A stretch of DNA of 64,000 bases from Arthrobacter woluwensis (GTDB lineage: Bacteria > Actinomycetota > Actinomycetes > Actinomycetales > Micrococcaceae): assembly GCF_900105345.1 (NCBI RefSeq), contig NZ_FNSN01000003.1:1736001-1800000 (forward strand), written 5' to 3'. The notes beneath the pieces were generated by a model. That model had not been told where the DNA came from, did no database searches, and saw nothing but the letters and a program-made list of their open reading frames with translations. Positions 12,671 through 21,978 of this stretch are shown here, piece after piece. Position 1 is the stretch's first letter, and each line of letters starts with the position of its first letter. Position numbers and translations under genes: made by a program.

Positions 12671-12712
12671 GCGCGCACGGGCACACCCGCGGGGGAGTGG
12701 GCCCGTGCGCGC
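12671..12712 (-). terminator. First terminator hairpin after fdhA
   Basis: A 12-bp perfect stem GCGCGCACGGGC / GCCCGTGCGCGC with an 18-base loop begins 12 bases past the fdhA stop. Confidence 0.7.
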
Positions 12713-12724
12713 AGGCGCCTCGTG

Positions 12725-13942
12725 TCAGTTCCGCACGTAGCCGTTCGGATCCAGCACGTACTTGGTGGCGGCCCCGGCGTCGAACTCGGCATAACCGCGC
12801 GGGGCGTCCTCCAGGGGGATCGCCTGGGCGTTGACCGCCTTGGCGATCTGCACCTTGTCGTGAAGGATCGCCATCATGAGCTGGCGGTTGTACTTCATGA
12901 CCGGGCACTGACCCGTGGTGAAGGAGAGCGACTTCGCCCAGCCGGTGCCGAGCGACAGCGAGAGGGACCCCCGCTGGGCGGCCTCGTCGATGCCGCCCGG
13001 GTCGCCCGTGACGTAGAGTCCGGGGATGCCCAGCGCGCCGCCGGCGGCCGTCAGGTCCATGAGCGAGTTGAGCACGGTCGCCGGCGCTTCGTGGGAGGCG
13101 TCCTTGCCGTGCCCCCGGGCCTCGAAGCCCACGGCGTCGATGCCGCAGTCCACTTCCGGGACCCCGAGCAGCTGTTCGATCTGGTCGCGGGGATCACCCG
13201 CCCCGACGTTCACGGTCTCGCACCCGAAAGAGCGGGCCTGCGCCAGGCGGTCCTCATTCATGTCGCCGACGATCACGACGGCGGCGCCCAGCAGCTGCGC
13301 CCCGGCGGCTGCCGCGAGACCCACCGGTCCGGCGCCGGCGATGTAGACGGTGGACCCCACGCCCACGCCTGCCGTCACGGCGCCGTGGAATCCGGTGGGG
13401 AAGATGTCGGAGAGCATGGTCAAATCCATGATCTTCTCCAGGGCCTGGTCCCGGTCCGGGAACTTCAGCAGGTTCCAGTCGGCGTAGGGGACCAGGACGT
13501 ACTCGGCCTGGCCCCCGACCCAGCCGCCCATGTCCACGTAGCCGTAGGCGCTGCCGGGGCGGTCGGGGTTCACGTTCAGACAGATGCCCGTCTTGCGCTC
13601 CTTGCAGTTGCGGCAGCGGCCGCAGGAGATGTTGAACGGGACCGAGACGATGTCGCCGACCTTGAGGAACTCGACGTCGGGCCCCACCTCGATCACCTCG
13701 CCCGTGATCTCATGACCCAGGACGAGGTCCTGGGGAGCCGTGGTGCGTCCGCGGACCATGTGCTGGTCCGAGCCGCAGATGTTCGTGGTGACGGTCCGCA
13801 GGATCGCACCGTGCGGGACCTTGCGGCCCACGTTGAGCGGGTTGACCCCCGGCCCGTCCTTCAATTCGAACGTCGGGTACTCGGTGTCGATGACCTCCAC
13901 GACTCCGGGCGCTTTGTAGGCTACTGCTCTGTTTCCTGACAT
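12725..13942 (-). CDS. fdhA: Formaldehyde dehydrogenase, glutathione-independent
   Basis: This 405-residue zinc-dependent medium-chain dehydrogenase resembles the Pseudomonas putida glutathione-independent formaldehyde dehydrogenase. Catalytic zinc ligands C56 (NICGSDQH) and H77 (LGHE) are present, and the structural zinc site is C107, C110, C113 and C121. The NAD site is YIAGAGPVGLAAA. It should oxidise the formaldehyde released by GbcA to formate. Two hairpins downstream and one upstream suggest it is its own transcription unit within the locus. The ATG has a weak GGAG site about 10 bases upstream. Confidence 0.9.
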   Translation of the reverse strand: MSGNRAVAYKAPGVVEVIDTEYPTFELKDGPGVNPLNVGRKVPHGAILRTVTTNICGSDQHMVRGRTTAPQDLVLGHEITGEVIEVGPDVEFLKVGDIVSVPFNISCGRCRNCKERKTGICLNVNPDRPGSAYGYVDMGGWVGGQAEYVLVPYADWNLLKFPDRDQALEKIMDLTMLSDIFPTGFHGAVTAGVGVGSTVYIAGAGPVGLAAAAGAQLLGAAVVIVGDMNEDRLAQARSFGCETVNVGAGDPRDQIEQLLGVPEVDCGIDAVGFEARGHGKDASHEAPATVLNSLMDLTAAGGALGIPGLYVTGDPGGIDEAAQRGSLSLSLGTGWAKSLSFTTGQCPVMKYNRQLMMAILHDKVQIAKAVNAQAIPLEDAPRGYAEFDAGAATKYVLDPNGYVRN

Positions 13943-13973
13943 GCGCTGCTCTCCATTCTGTTGATGTGGCGAA

Positions 13974-14007
13974 CCCGGGGCGGAGCCGCGGACGGCTCCA
14001 CCCCGGG
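13974..14007 (-). terminator. Terminator hairpin of the opu operon
   Basis: A 15-bp stem with one mismatch (arms 13974-13988 and 13993-14007) lies immediately after the substrate-binding protein gene and before fdhA. Confidence 0.7.
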
Positions 14008-14012
14008 GACGT

Positions 14013-15002
14013 TTACTTGAGCCAGGCCGCCACCTTGTCCGGGTTGGCGTCGATCCACTTCTTGGCCGCGGCCTCCGGGCTCATGCCGTCCTTCGCGATG
14101 TAGCCGGCGACGGCGTTCTGGTCCGCGTTGGTCCACGTGAAGTTCTTCACCAGCTTGTAGGCCGGGCTCCCGGAGGAGGCGAACTTGCTCGAAGCGATCT
14201 TGTTCAGCTCGTACTTCGGGTAGTCACAGGCCACCTTCGCGGCGTCGGCGTCGCAGCCTGCCGTGTAGGCGGGCAGGTTGACCTTCACCAGCGGCACCTC
14301 GTTGAGGAACCACTGGGGCTCGTAGAAGTAGCCGAGGAGCGGGGTGTGCTTCTGCTCCGCCTGACGGAAGGCCTGGATCAGGGCGGGCTCGCTGCCCGCG
14401 TAGACCACCTTGAAGTTCAGGTTCAGATTCTTGACCAGGGCCTCGTCATTCGTGACATAGGAGGGGTCGCCGTCGAGCAGCTGTCCCTTGCCGCCGGACT
14501 CCGAGGTCTTGAAGAGATCGGCGTACTTGTTGAGGTTCTTGTAGTCCGTGATGTCCGGGTACTGCTTGGCCATCCATGGCGGCACGTACCAGCCGATCAC
14601 GCCGGTGTTGCCGGTGGGTCCGGCGTCCACCGCGGTCTTCTGCTGCTTGATGTACTTGTCCGTCAGCTCGGGGTGGCCCCAGTTCTCCAGGACGACGTCG
14701 ACCTCACCGCTGCCGAAGCCCTGCCACGCGACTTCCTCTTTCAGGGTCTTGTAGTTGACGGTGCAGCCGAGCTTCTCCTTGGCGACGGTGCCGACCACAT
14801 AAGCGTCGGCCTCATAGCCCACCCAGGGGTTCACGGCGACGTTGAAGGCGCCGCACGCCGCGGCCGCTCCGGACGAGGAACCCGCCGAGGAGATGTCCCC
14901 GCCGCAGGCCGTGAGTCCGAGCAGGCCCGTCATGAAGACCGCGGCGAGGGCCGTGTTCCTCAAGCGTGCTGCGCCCCCACGCTGGTGATTCGTTTTCTTC
15001 AT
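14013..15002 (-). CDS. opuAC: Glycine betaine ABC transporter, substrate-binding lipoprotein
   Basis: This 329-residue secreted binding protein has a basic N-terminus, a hydrophobic signal segment and a lipobox LTAC with lipidated C33. The mature part matches the OpuAC/ProX glycine betaine-binding family, with conserved NPWVGYEAD and several Trp/Tyr positions of the kind that form the cation cage. It captures betaine (possibly also choline or proline betaine) outside the membrane for the OpuAB/OpuAA importer. AAAGGA precedes the ATG, and only 14 bases separate it from the permease gene. Confidence 0.92.
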   Translation of the reverse strand: MKKTNHQRGGAARLRNTALAAVFMTGLLGLTACGGDISSAGSSSGAAAACGAFNVAVNPWVGYEADAYVVGTVAKEKLGCTVNYKTLKEEVAWQGFGSGEVDVVLENWGHPELTDKYIKQQKTAVDAGPTGNTGVIGWYVPPWMAKQYPDITDYKNLNKYADLFKTSESGGKGQLLDGDPSYVTNDEALVKNLNLNFKVVYAGSEPALIQAFRQAEQKHTPLLGYFYEPQWFLNEVPLVKVNLPAYTAGCDADAAKVACDYPKYELNKIASSKFASSGSPAYKLVKNFTWTNADQNAVAGYIAKDGMSPEAAAKKWIDANPDKVAAWLK

Positions 15003-15016
15003 GGCATTTTCCTTTG

Positions 15017-17065
15017 TCAGACCCGGCCCAGACGGGCCGCGGTGTATTTGGTGATGCGGTCGAGCATGACGCCCAGTGCGGTGATCGAGATGCCGGCGGC
15101 CAGACCCTTGCCGAAGAGCTGGGACTGCGAGAAGCCGGCCACCACGAGGTACCCGAGCCCACCGCCGCCCACGAGGCCGCCGACCACGACCATGGACAGC
15201 ACGTAGAGGAGGCCCTGATTAGCGGCGAGCACGACGGCGGAGCGGGACATGGGCAGCTGGACCTTGGAGATCATCTGCCAGGACGTGGTGCCCATGGACT
15301 CGGACGCCTCCACCGTGACGGGGGAGACTCCCCGGATCCCGTCGGCCACGAGCTTGGTGGCGATGGGGACCCCGTAGCAGAACGCCGCGATGATGGCGGT
15401 GAAGCGGGTGGGTCCGAACAGGGCCAGCGCCGGGACCAGGTAAACGAAGGACGGGATGGTCTGGAGGGCGTCCAGCACCGGCCGGATGACCGAGTCCACC
15501 ACTTTGCTCCGCCCCATCCAGACGCCCAGTGCCATCGCCGCGATGATGACCAGCAGGGTCGCCACGAGGGTGGTGGCCAGGGTCTTCATGCTCTCGTTCC
15601 AGAGCCCGGTGCCGAGGATGACCGCCTCGCAGACCAGCGTCACCGCGGCGGCCCGCAGACCGCCGAGGGCCAGGGCGACTCCCAGCAGGACGATGACCAT
15701 GACCCACCACGGGGACTGGGCCAGGAGGGACTGCAACGGGTCCACAAGGAGCGCCGTCACGGTGTCCTTGAGCCAGCCGGTGAAGCCGGCGAACGTGGAC
15801 ACGATCCACTGCGTGGCGGCGGAGATGGCGTTGGCGAGCGGGGTCCCGAGGTCCGGGGAGGACGGGAACTTGGCGAGGGCCAGGTAGTTGTGCGAGAGGT
15901 AGACGGCGATCGCCGCCACGACGGCCCCCGCGGTCACGAGGGTGCGGCGCTTGCGCGGTCCCGGCATCAGACCCGAGCGGGAGCGCTTCTGGAAGCGGGC
16001 GGCCACGGCGGAGCGTTCGGAGGCCGCCGTCGTCGTGCGGTCGAGCATGACGGCCATGAGGACGATCGCGAGGCCGGAGACGAAAGCGCCGCCGACATCG
16101 AGGGACTGCAGCGACTGCAGGACCGGCTGGCCGAGGCCGGGGCCGTTGATCAGGGCGGCGATGGTCGCCATCGAGAGGGCGGCCATGGTGCACTGGTTGA
16201 TGCCGACCACGATCGTCCGCCGGGCCATGGGCAGCTGCACCTTGACGAGGGTCTGCCAGGCGGTGCCGCCCATCGAGGTCACGGCCTCGAGGGTGGTCGG
16301 GGAGACGTTCCGGATGCCGTGTTCGGTGATGCGCACCAGGGGCGGCAGGGAGTAGATGATGGTCGTGACGATCGCCGCGGCCGGGCCGATGCCGAACACC
16401 AGGGCCAGCGGCGCGAGGTAGGCGAAGGACGGCAGCGTCTGCATCAGGTCCAGCACGGGGGTGAAGATGGCGGACACCCGCGGGCTCCTGGCCATCCAGA
16501 TCCCGAGGGGCAGGCCCACGATCGCGCAGAGGATCACCGCCACGAAGGTGACGATCAGGGTGTCGATGCTCTGCTGCCAGTAGCCGAAGAAGCCGAAGAG
16601 CAGGACGCAGACCGTGACCAGGATCGTGGAGCGGAGTCCCGCGAACGTGAAGGTGAGCCAGGCGAGGAGCGCCACGACGCCCAGCCAGCCCACCTCGGGG
16701 ACCGGCCGCGTGGCGCTTCCCTGACTGAACAGGCTCTGCAGGCCCGTGACGAGGCCGTTGACGCCGTTCGTGATGGGCTGCACCACGTACTGGAAGAACG
16801 CCGAGGTGTCCCGGGCCGAGTCGAAGGCGTCCCGGACGCTGTTGAGCCACAGGTGGATGTCGGTCTTGTCCGCGCCGCCGATCTCCAGGGTCTGAGTGCC
16901 CTTCAGCACGGCCCAGAGGATGAGCCACAGGACGACGACGGCGACCAGCACCGTCCTCCGCCAGTGCCGCCGGAAGATGCTGAGCGGCGGAGCCTGGTCG
17001 ACGCCGGCAGTGGGCTCTCCGGCCGCCGTGGCCGGGCGTTCAGGGGCGGTCGTGGACGTGCTCAC
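15017..17065 (-). CDS. opuAB: Glycine betaine ABC transporter, double permease
   Basis: This 682-residue membrane protein contains two complete binding-protein-dependent permease domains in tandem, roughly residues 130-345 and 480-680. Each has its own EAA coupling loop: [20 protein letters not shown] and [20 protein letters not shown]. Most OpuAB/ProW permeases have one such domain (about 280-350 residues) and dimerise, so this fused form could be a whole translocation pore in one chain. The GTG start overlaps the stop of the ATPase gene by 4 bases (GTGA). A long N-terminal segment before the first domain includes one membrane span. Confidence 0.92.
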   Translation of the reverse strand: MSTSTTAPERPATAAGEPTAGVDQAPPLSIFRRHWRRTVLVAVVVLWLILWAVLKGTQTLEIGGADKTDIHLWLNSVRDAFDSARDTSAFFQYVVQPITNGVNGLVTGLQSLFSQGSATRPVPEVGWLGVVALLAWLTFTFAGLRSTILVTVCVLLFGFFGYWQQSIDTLIVTFVAVILCAIVGLPLGIWMARSPRVSAIFTPVLDLMQTLPSFAYLAPLALVFGIGPAAAIVTTIIYSLPPLVRITEHGIRNVSPTTLEAVTSMGGTAWQTLVKVQLPMARRTIVVGINQCTMAALSMATIAALINGPGLGQPVLQSLQSLDVGGAFVSGLAIVLMAVMLDRTTTAASERSAVAARFQKRSRSGLMPGPRKRRTLVTAGAVVAAIAVYLSHNYLALAKFPSSPDLGTPLANAISAATQWIVSTFAGFTGWLKDTVTALLVDPLQSLLAQSPWWVMVIVLLGVALALGGLRAAAVTLVCEAVILGTGLWNESMKTLATTLVATLLVIIAAMALGVWMGRSKVVDSVIRPVLDALQTIPSFVYLVPALALFGPTRFTAIIAAFCYGVPIATKLVADGIRGVSPVTVEASESMGTTSWQMISKVQLPMSRSAVVLAANQGLLYVLSMVVVGGLVGGGGLGYLVVAGFSQSQLFGKGLAAGISITALGVMLDRITKYTAARLGRV

Positions 17066-18144
17066 GGGGCTTCCTCGGCCACGACCACGCGCAGGATGTC
17101 GTCGTCATCCACGACGCCGAGGAAGTCCTCGCCGTCGAAGACGCGGACGGGCAGCGAGGAATGCAGGACCTGACCGGCGGCCGAGCGGACCACCTGGTCG
17201 GCCTGCATGATGGGCCCGTCCAGCGCTTCGCCGGGGCGCGGCTGCCGGACCACGTAGCGCAGGGTCAGGACGTGCGAACGGGGCACTTCGGAGACGAAGT
17301 CGCGCACGTAGTCGTCGGCCGGGTTGGCCACCACCTCGGCGGGGGTGCCCACCTGGACGATCTCGCCGTCGCGCATGATGAGGATCCGGTCCCCGATCTT
17401 CAGCGCCTCCTGGAGGTCGTGGGTGATGAAGACCATGGTCTTGCCCACCTCCTCGTGGAGGCGGACGACCTCGTTCTGCATGTCGCGGCGGATCAGGGGG
17501 TCCAGCGCGGAGAACGGTTCGTCGAAGAAGAGGACCTCCGGGTCGACCGCGAGGGCGCGGGCGAGACCGACGCGCTGCTGCATGCCGCCGGAGAGCTGAT
17601 CGGGGAAGGACTGCTCATAGCCGGACAATCCGACGAGCTCGACCATCTCCTGGGCCCGTGCCTGGCGGACCGCCTTGGACTCACCGCGGACCTCCAGCCC
17701 GTAGGCGACGTTGTCGATGACCTTCCGGTGGGGCAGGAGGCCGAACTGCTGGAACACCATCGACATGTGTTTGCGGCGCAGCGTCCGGAGCTTCGTCGTG
17801 CTCGCCTGGGTGACGTCCTCGCCGTTGATCGTGACACGGCCGGCCGTCGGTTCGATGAGCCGGGTCAGGAGGCGGACGAGGGTCGATTTGCCGGAACCCG
17901 AGAGTCCCATGATGACGAACACCTCGCCGCGGGCGACCTCGAAGGAGATGTCCTTCACGGCGGCGAGACATCCGGTCTGGCTGAGGAGTTCTTGCCGGCT
18001 GAGATCGGCCTGCGCAGTGCCCATGATCTTGTCCGCCTTGGGGCCGAAGATCTTCCACAGTCCTTCCACACGGAGAGCGGTGTCTTCAGGGGCTGGGGCG
18101 GATCTTCCGGCAGAGGATGGTTCCGCGGTGGCCACAGTGTTCAC
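17062..18144 (-). CDS. opuAA: Glycine betaine ABC transporter, ATPase with CBS-like tail
   Basis: This 360-residue ATPase energises betaine import. Walker A is GLSGSGKST (residues 80-88), the ABC signature is LSGGMQQR and Walker B is [13 protein letters not shown]. The region after about residue 290 resembles the CBS-type regulatory tail of OpuAA/ProV, which senses ionic strength, but looks like a single short unit here. The start is GTG with AAGGAGA 6 bases upstream. It is the first gene of opuAA-AB-AC. The upstream region contains repeated TTGACGC elements and a near copy of the palindrome found at the glyA promoter. Confidence 0.92.
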   Translation of the reverse strand: MNTVATAEPSSAGRSAPAPEDTALRVEGLWKIFGPKADKIMGTAQADLSRQELLSQTGCLAAVKDISFEVARGEVFVIMGLSGSGKSTLVRLLTRLIEPTAGRVTINGEDVTQASTTKLRTLRRKHMSMVFQQFGLLPHRKVIDNVAYGLEVRGESKAVRQARAQEMVELVGLSGYEQSFPDQLSGGMQQRVGLARALAVDPEVLFFDEPFSALDPLIRRDMQNEVVRLHEEVGKTMVFITHDLQEALKIGDRILIMRDGEIVQVGTPAEVVANPADDYVRDFVSEVPRSHVLTLRYVVRQPRPGEALDGPIMQADQVVRSAAGQVLHSSLPVRVFDGEDFLGVVDDDDILRVVVAEEAP

Positions 18145-18215
18145 GTCGTTCTCCTTAGCGGTTGCGGCCTCGGATTCAGGTCATCGGAGGCAACTGGAAG
18201 CAACATGCACAACTG

Positions 18216-18274
18216 TGACGCAACTCATATATCAGCGTCAAGGGTTCGCGGTGTAAACACTGTGTTGCGTCAAG
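18216..18274 (-). promoter_or_regulatory. opu upstream repeats, possible GntR site
   Basis: TGACGCAAC (18216-18224) and GTTGCGTCA (18264-18272) form a long-spaced inverted repeat. GCGTCAAG occurs twice as a direct repeat (18235-18242 and 18267-18274), which on the minus strand gives two TTGACG boxes usable as -35 elements. TCATATATCA (18225-18234) matches 9 of 10 bases of the palindrome between gntR and glyA. The block lies 70-130 bases upstream of opuAA. Confidence 0.5.
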
Positions 18275-18370
18275 AAGTCCGGTGAGATGACTGTCCGCGC
18301 CGGTCGGAATGGCGCGGAATCCCGGGGGCAGAGACGTGGGAGAGGGGCGTGGAGCGCGTCGCGGAGCCGC

Positions 18371-19027
18371 TCAGAGGACCTTGCGGATCTCCGTCTCGAA
18401 GTCGGTGACGTGCGCCAGGGCGAGCTCGGCCGCACGGTCGGCGTCGCCGTCGACGATCGCCTGCAATAGGGCCGCATGTTCGACGATGTGCCCCGACAGC
18501 CCGGGGAGGCGCTCGATCACCAGGCACCAGATGCGGGTGGAGAGGTTGTCGTAGCGGATCAGGACATCCTCCAGGTGGGGGTTGCCCGCGGCCCGGTAGA
18601 TGAGGCGGTGCACCGACATGTCCAGGCGCATGAGCTCGCTTTGCGCGTCCGCGGATTCGTCGACGGCGAGGAGCCGTTCGATGACGTGCTTCATCTCCTG
18701 CCGCACGGCGGGGGTGGCGTTCTCGGCGGCGCGCCGCGCGGCGACGGGCTCCAGGACCGAGCGGATGTCCCAGATGGCGGCGAGCTCCGTGATGTCCACG
18801 CTCGTGGCGAACGTGCCGCGCCGGGGATAGGAGACCAGGAGGTGGTCGGTTTCCAAGCGTTTGATCGCCTCGCGCACGGGCGTGCGGCCCATGCCGAGCT
18901 CGGCCGCCAGGAGGCCGTCGTTCAGGGGCTCGCCGGGACGGATGTCGAGCATGACCAGGCGGTCCTTGATCGTCTCGTACGCCTGGTCTGCGAGGGACCG
19001 TCCTGCGACTCCCGGATCCGCTGTCAC
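18371..19027 (-). CDS. GntR-family regulator (FCD/FadR subfamily)
   Basis: This 218-residue regulator has a winged helix at about residues 10-75 (LNDGLLAAELGMGRTPVREAIKRLE) and an all-helical FCD ligand domain. Asp/His positions typical of the metal and ligand pocket (D..H in LDMSVHRL, later HIVEHAALL) are present. It is divergent from glyA and next to the opu operon. A palindrome in the shared promoter supports control of both directions, and probably of opuAA. The GTG start has an AGGAAGG site. The effector is unknown. Glycine, sarcosine, betaine or serine would fit the context. Confidence 0.85.
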   Translation of the reverse strand: MTADPGVAGRSLADQAYETIKDRLVMLDIRPGEPLNDGLLAAELGMGRTPVREAIKRLETDHLLVSYPRRGTFATSVDITELAAIWDIRSVLEPVAARRAAENATPAVRQEMKHVIERLLAVDESADAQSELMRLDMSVHRLIYRAAGNPHLEDVLIRYDNLSTRIWCLVIERLPGLSGHIVEHAALLQAIVDGDADRAAELALAHVTDFETEIRKVL

Positions 19028-19081
19028 GTCAGCCCTTCCTTTCCTGATGGATCGTCGTTGACATCTTCTCAGACCAACGCG

Positions 19082-19119
19082 ATACTCGTCTTAGCATTCT
19101 GATATATCAATTAGATACT
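19082..19119. promoter_or_regulatory. Divergent gntR/glyA promoters with central palindrome
   Basis: A perfect palindrome TGATATATCA lies at 19100-19109. For glyA, -35 TTAGCA (19091-19096) and -10 GATACT (19114-19119) are 17 bases apart and enclose it. For gntR, minus-strand -35 TTGATA (19105-19110) and -10 GAGTAT (19082-19087) are also 17 apart, and the -35 overlaps the palindrome. One bound regulator could control both genes. Confidence 0.6.
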
Positions 19120-19153
19120 AGCCAGCCGGATACCAGCCCTGTGAGGAGACCAG

Positions 19154-20446
19154 ATGACCGAGGTTCTGACGCGTTCGCTCGCCGACACCGATCCCGACGT
19201 CAAGGCGGCCATCGACCGGGAACTCCTGCGCCAGCAGGGGACCCTGGAGATGATCGCCTCCGAGAACTTCGCGCCGCTCGCGGTCATGGAGGCTCAGGGA
19301 TCGGTCCTCACGAACAAATACGCCGAGGGGTACCCCGGGAAGCGTTATTACGGTGGCTGCGAGCACGTCGACGTCATCGAACAGCTGGCGATCGACCGTG
19401 TCAAGGCCCTCTTCGGCGCGGAGGCCGCCAACGTCCAGCCCCACTCCGGCGCCCAGGCCAACGCCGCCGCGATGTTCGCGCTCCTGGAACCGGGTGACAC
19501 CATCCTCGGCCTCTCCCTGGCCCACGGCGGCCACCTCACGCACGGCATGAAGATCAATTTCTCCGGCAAGCTGTACCAGGTGGTGCCGTACGAGGTGAAC
19601 CGGGACACCCTGCTCATCGACATGGCCGAGGTCGAGCGCCTTGCGCTGGAGCACCGCCCCAAGCTCATCGTCGCCGGGTGGTCCGCCTACTCCCGCCGGC
19701 TGGACTTCGCCGAGTTCCGCCGCATCGCGGATCTCGTGGGTGCGTACCTCATGGTGGACATGGCCCATTTCGCCGGGCTGGTGGCCGCGGGCCTGCACCC
19801 GAATCCGGTGCCGTACGCCGACGTCGTGACCACCACGACGCACAAGACCCTCGGCGGCCCGCGCGGCGGCGTCATCCTCAGCAAGGAGGCTCTGGCGAAG
19901 AAGATCAACTCCGCCGTCTTCCCCGGACAGCAGGGCGGCCCGCTCGAGCATGTGGTGGCGGCGAAGGCCGTGGCCTTCAAGCTTGCCGCGGAGCCCGCCT
20001 TCCGCGACCGCCAGCAGCGCACTCTGGAAGGGGCGCAGATCATCGCCCGCCGCCTGCTGGCCGAGGACGTCGCGCAGGCCGGTGTCTCCGTGGTCAACGG
20101 GGGCACCGACGTCCACCTCGTCCTGGTGGACCTCCGGAATTCCGAGCTGGACGGCCAGCAGGGCGAGGACCGCCTGCACCGGATCGGCATCACCGTCAAC
20201 CGCAATGCCGTGCCGTTCGACCCGCGACCGCCGATGGTCTCCTCCGGTCTGCGCATCGGCACGCCGGCGCTCTCCGCCCGCGGCTTCGGCGCCGCCGAGT
20301 TCACCGAGGTGGCGGACATCATCGCCGCCGCCCTGAAGCCGGACTTCAGCGACGAGCTCGCCGAGGAACTCAGCGCCCGCGTCCGCGTCCTGGCCGACAA
20401 GCACCCCCTCTACCCGAACCTGAACGCCGAGAACGGAGCGCTCTGA
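19154..20446 (+). CDS. glyA: Serine hydroxymethyltransferase
   Basis: This 430-residue PLP enzyme interconverts glycine plus 5,10-methylene-THF with serine plus THF. The PLP lysine is K231 in [13 protein letters not shown]. Length is normal. A GGAGA site lies upstream of the ATG. The stop overlaps the soxB start by one base (TGATG), giving an operon glyA-soxB-soxD-soxA-soxG-purU. Here it uses the glycine and methylene-THF made from sarcosine and dimethylglycine. A dedicated catabolic copy beside a housekeeping one elsewhere is likely but cannot be tested from this window. Confidence 0.95.
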   Translation: MTEVLTRSLADTDPDVKAAIDRELLRQQGTLEMIASENFAPLAVMEAQGSVLTNKYAEGYPGKRYYGGCEHVDVIEQLAIDRVKALFGAEAANVQPHSGAQANAAAMFALLEPGDTILGLSLAHGGHLTHGMKINFSGKLYQVVPYEVNRDTLLIDMAEVERLALEHRPKLIVAGWSAYSRRLDFAEFRRIADLVGAYLMVDMAHFAGLVAAGLHPNPVPYADVVTTTTHKTLGGPRGGVILSKEALAKKINSAVFPGQQGGPLEHVVAAKAVAFKLAAEPAFRDRQQRTLEGAQIIARRLLAEDVAQAGVSVVNGGTDVHLVLVDLRNSELDGQQGEDRLHRIGITVNRNAVPFDPRPPMVSSGLRIGTPALSARGFGAAEFTEVADIIAAALKPDFSDELAEELSARVRVLADKHPLYPNLNAENGAL

Positions 20447-21663
20447 TGGCGGATCTGCTGCCCGAACACCCGGATTTCCTCTGGCGGAACCCGGACCCCA
20501 AGCCCTCCTATGACGCGATCATCGTCGGCGGCGGTGGGCACGGTCTGGCCACCGCCTACTACCTCGCCAAGCACCACGGCATGACGAACATCGCCATCCT
20601 GGAACGCGGCTGGCTCGCCGGCGGCAACATGGCCCGCAACACCACGATCATCCGCTCCAATTACCTCTGGGATGAGTCGGCGGCCATCTACGAGCACTCC
20701 CTGCGCCTCTGGGAGGCCCTGCCGGAGGAACTGGAGTACGACTTCCTGTTCAGCCAGCGCGGCGTCATGAACCTGGCCCACACCCTCCAGGACGTGCGGG
20801 AGTCCGTGCGGCGCGTGGGCGCCAACAAGCTCAACGGGGTCGACGCCGAATGGCTGGAACCGGAGCAGGTCAAGGAACTCTGCCCCATCCTCAACATCGG
20901 CCAGGACATCCGCTACCCCGTCCTGGGCGCCACGTACCAGCCGCGCGCCGGCATCGCCAAGCACGACCACGTGGCCTGGGCCTTCGCCCGCAAGGCCGAC
21001 GAGCTGGGCGTGGACATCATCCAGAACTGCGAGGTCACCGGGTTCCTGAAGGACGGCAACCGCGTGGTGGGCGTCCAGACCAGCCGGGGCACCATCCACG
21101 CCGGCAAGGTGGCCCTGTGCGCCGCCGGGCACTCCTCGGTGCTGGCGAAGATGGCCGGCTTCGACCTGCCGATCCAGTCCCACCCGCTGCAGGCCCTCGT
21201 CTCCGAGCTGCACGAGATCGTCCACCCGACCGTCGTGATGTCGAACCACGTCCACGTGTACGTCTCCCAGGCCCACAAGGGCGAGCTCGTGATGGGCGCC
21301 GGCATCGACTCCTACAACGGCTACGGCCAGCGCGGCGGCTTCCACGTCATCGAGGAGCAGATGGCCGCCGCCGTGGAACTGTTCCCGGTGTTCGCCCGGG
21401 CTCATCTGCTCCGCACCTGGGGCGGCATCGTGGATGTCACCCTGGACGCCTCGCCGATCGTCGGCAAGTCGCCCGTGGAGAACCTGTACGTGAACTGCGG
21501 CTGGGGGACCGGCGGCTTCAAGGGCACCCCGGGAGCCGGCTGGACCATGGCCCACACGATCGCCACGGACGAGCCCCATGCGCTGAACGCCCCGTTCGCC
21601 CTGGAGCGCTTCGAGACCGGCGCCCTCATCGACGAGCACGGCGCGGCCGCCGTCGCCCACTGA
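20446..21663 (+). CDS. soxB: Sarcosine oxidase, beta subunit
   Basis: This 405-residue flavoprotein subunit of heterotetrameric sarcosine oxidase contains the site for sarcosine oxidation. The FAD-binding motif [18 protein letters not shown] is near residues 25-42. The chain is otherwise a DAO-type oxidoreductase with a C-terminal [13 protein letters not shown] motif. The reading frame stays open far upstream through glyA. The ATG used here is the first one consistent with the family N-terminus and overlaps the glyA stop by one base. Product: sarcosine plus oxygen and THF to glycine, methylene-THF and hydrogen peroxide. Confidence 0.95.
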   Translation: MADLLPEHPDFLWRNPDPKPSYDAIIVGGGGHGLATAYYLAKHHGMTNIAILERGWLAGGNMARNTTIIRSNYLWDESAAIYEHSLRLWEALPEELEYDFLFSQRGVMNLAHTLQDVRESVRRVGANKLNGVDAEWLEPEQVKELCPILNIGQDIRYPVLGATYQPRAGIAKHDHVAWAFARKADELGVDIIQNCEVTGFLKDGNRVVGVQTSRGTIHAGKVALCAAGHSSVLAKMAGFDLPIQSHPLQALVSELHEIVHPTVVMSNHVHVYVSQAHKGELVMGAGIDSYNGYGQRGGFHVIEEQMAAAVELFPVFARAHLLRTWGGIVDVTLDASPIVGKSPVENLYVNCGWGTGGFKGTPGAGWTMAHTIATDEPHALNAPFALERFETGALIDEHGAAAVAH

Positions 21664-21684
21664 CCCCACGAAAGGAGCCGAGCC

Positions 21685-21978
21685 ATGCTGCTCATCACCT
21701 GCCCGAACTGCGGGCCGCGCGACGAGACCGAGTTCCATTACGGGGGACAGGCACACGTCCCGTATCCCGAGGACCCCAGCGCCCTGAGCGACGCCGAATG
21801 GTCGCGGTACCTGTTCTACCGCGAGAACCCCAAGGGCCTGTTCGCCGAGCGCTGGGTTCACAGCGCCGGCTGCCGCAAGTGGTTCAACGCCCTCCGCGAC
21901 ACCGTGACGTACGAGTTCAAGACCATCTACACGGGGGAGAAACCCCTCACCGCCGGCGCGAAAGGAGACTCCCAGTGA
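21685..21978 (+). CDS. soxD: Sarcosine oxidase, delta subunit
   Basis: This 97-residue small zinc-binding subunit has the family zinc ligands C6, C9, H59 and C63 (CPNCG near the start, HSAGC later). It is structural and holds the heterotetramer together. GAAAGGAGC precedes the ATG. The stop overlaps the soxA GTG start by 4 bases. Confidence 0.95.
   Translation: MLLITCPNCGPRDETEFHYGGQAHVPYPEDPSALSDAEWSRYLFYRENPKGLFAERWVHSAGCRKWFNALRDTVTYEFKTIYTGEKPLTAGAKGDSQ

Noticed and set aside
19678..20445. N-terminal extension of SoxB through glyA
   Set aside because: The frame is open only because of GC bias. The family N-terminus and the TGATG overlap with glyA set the start at 20446.
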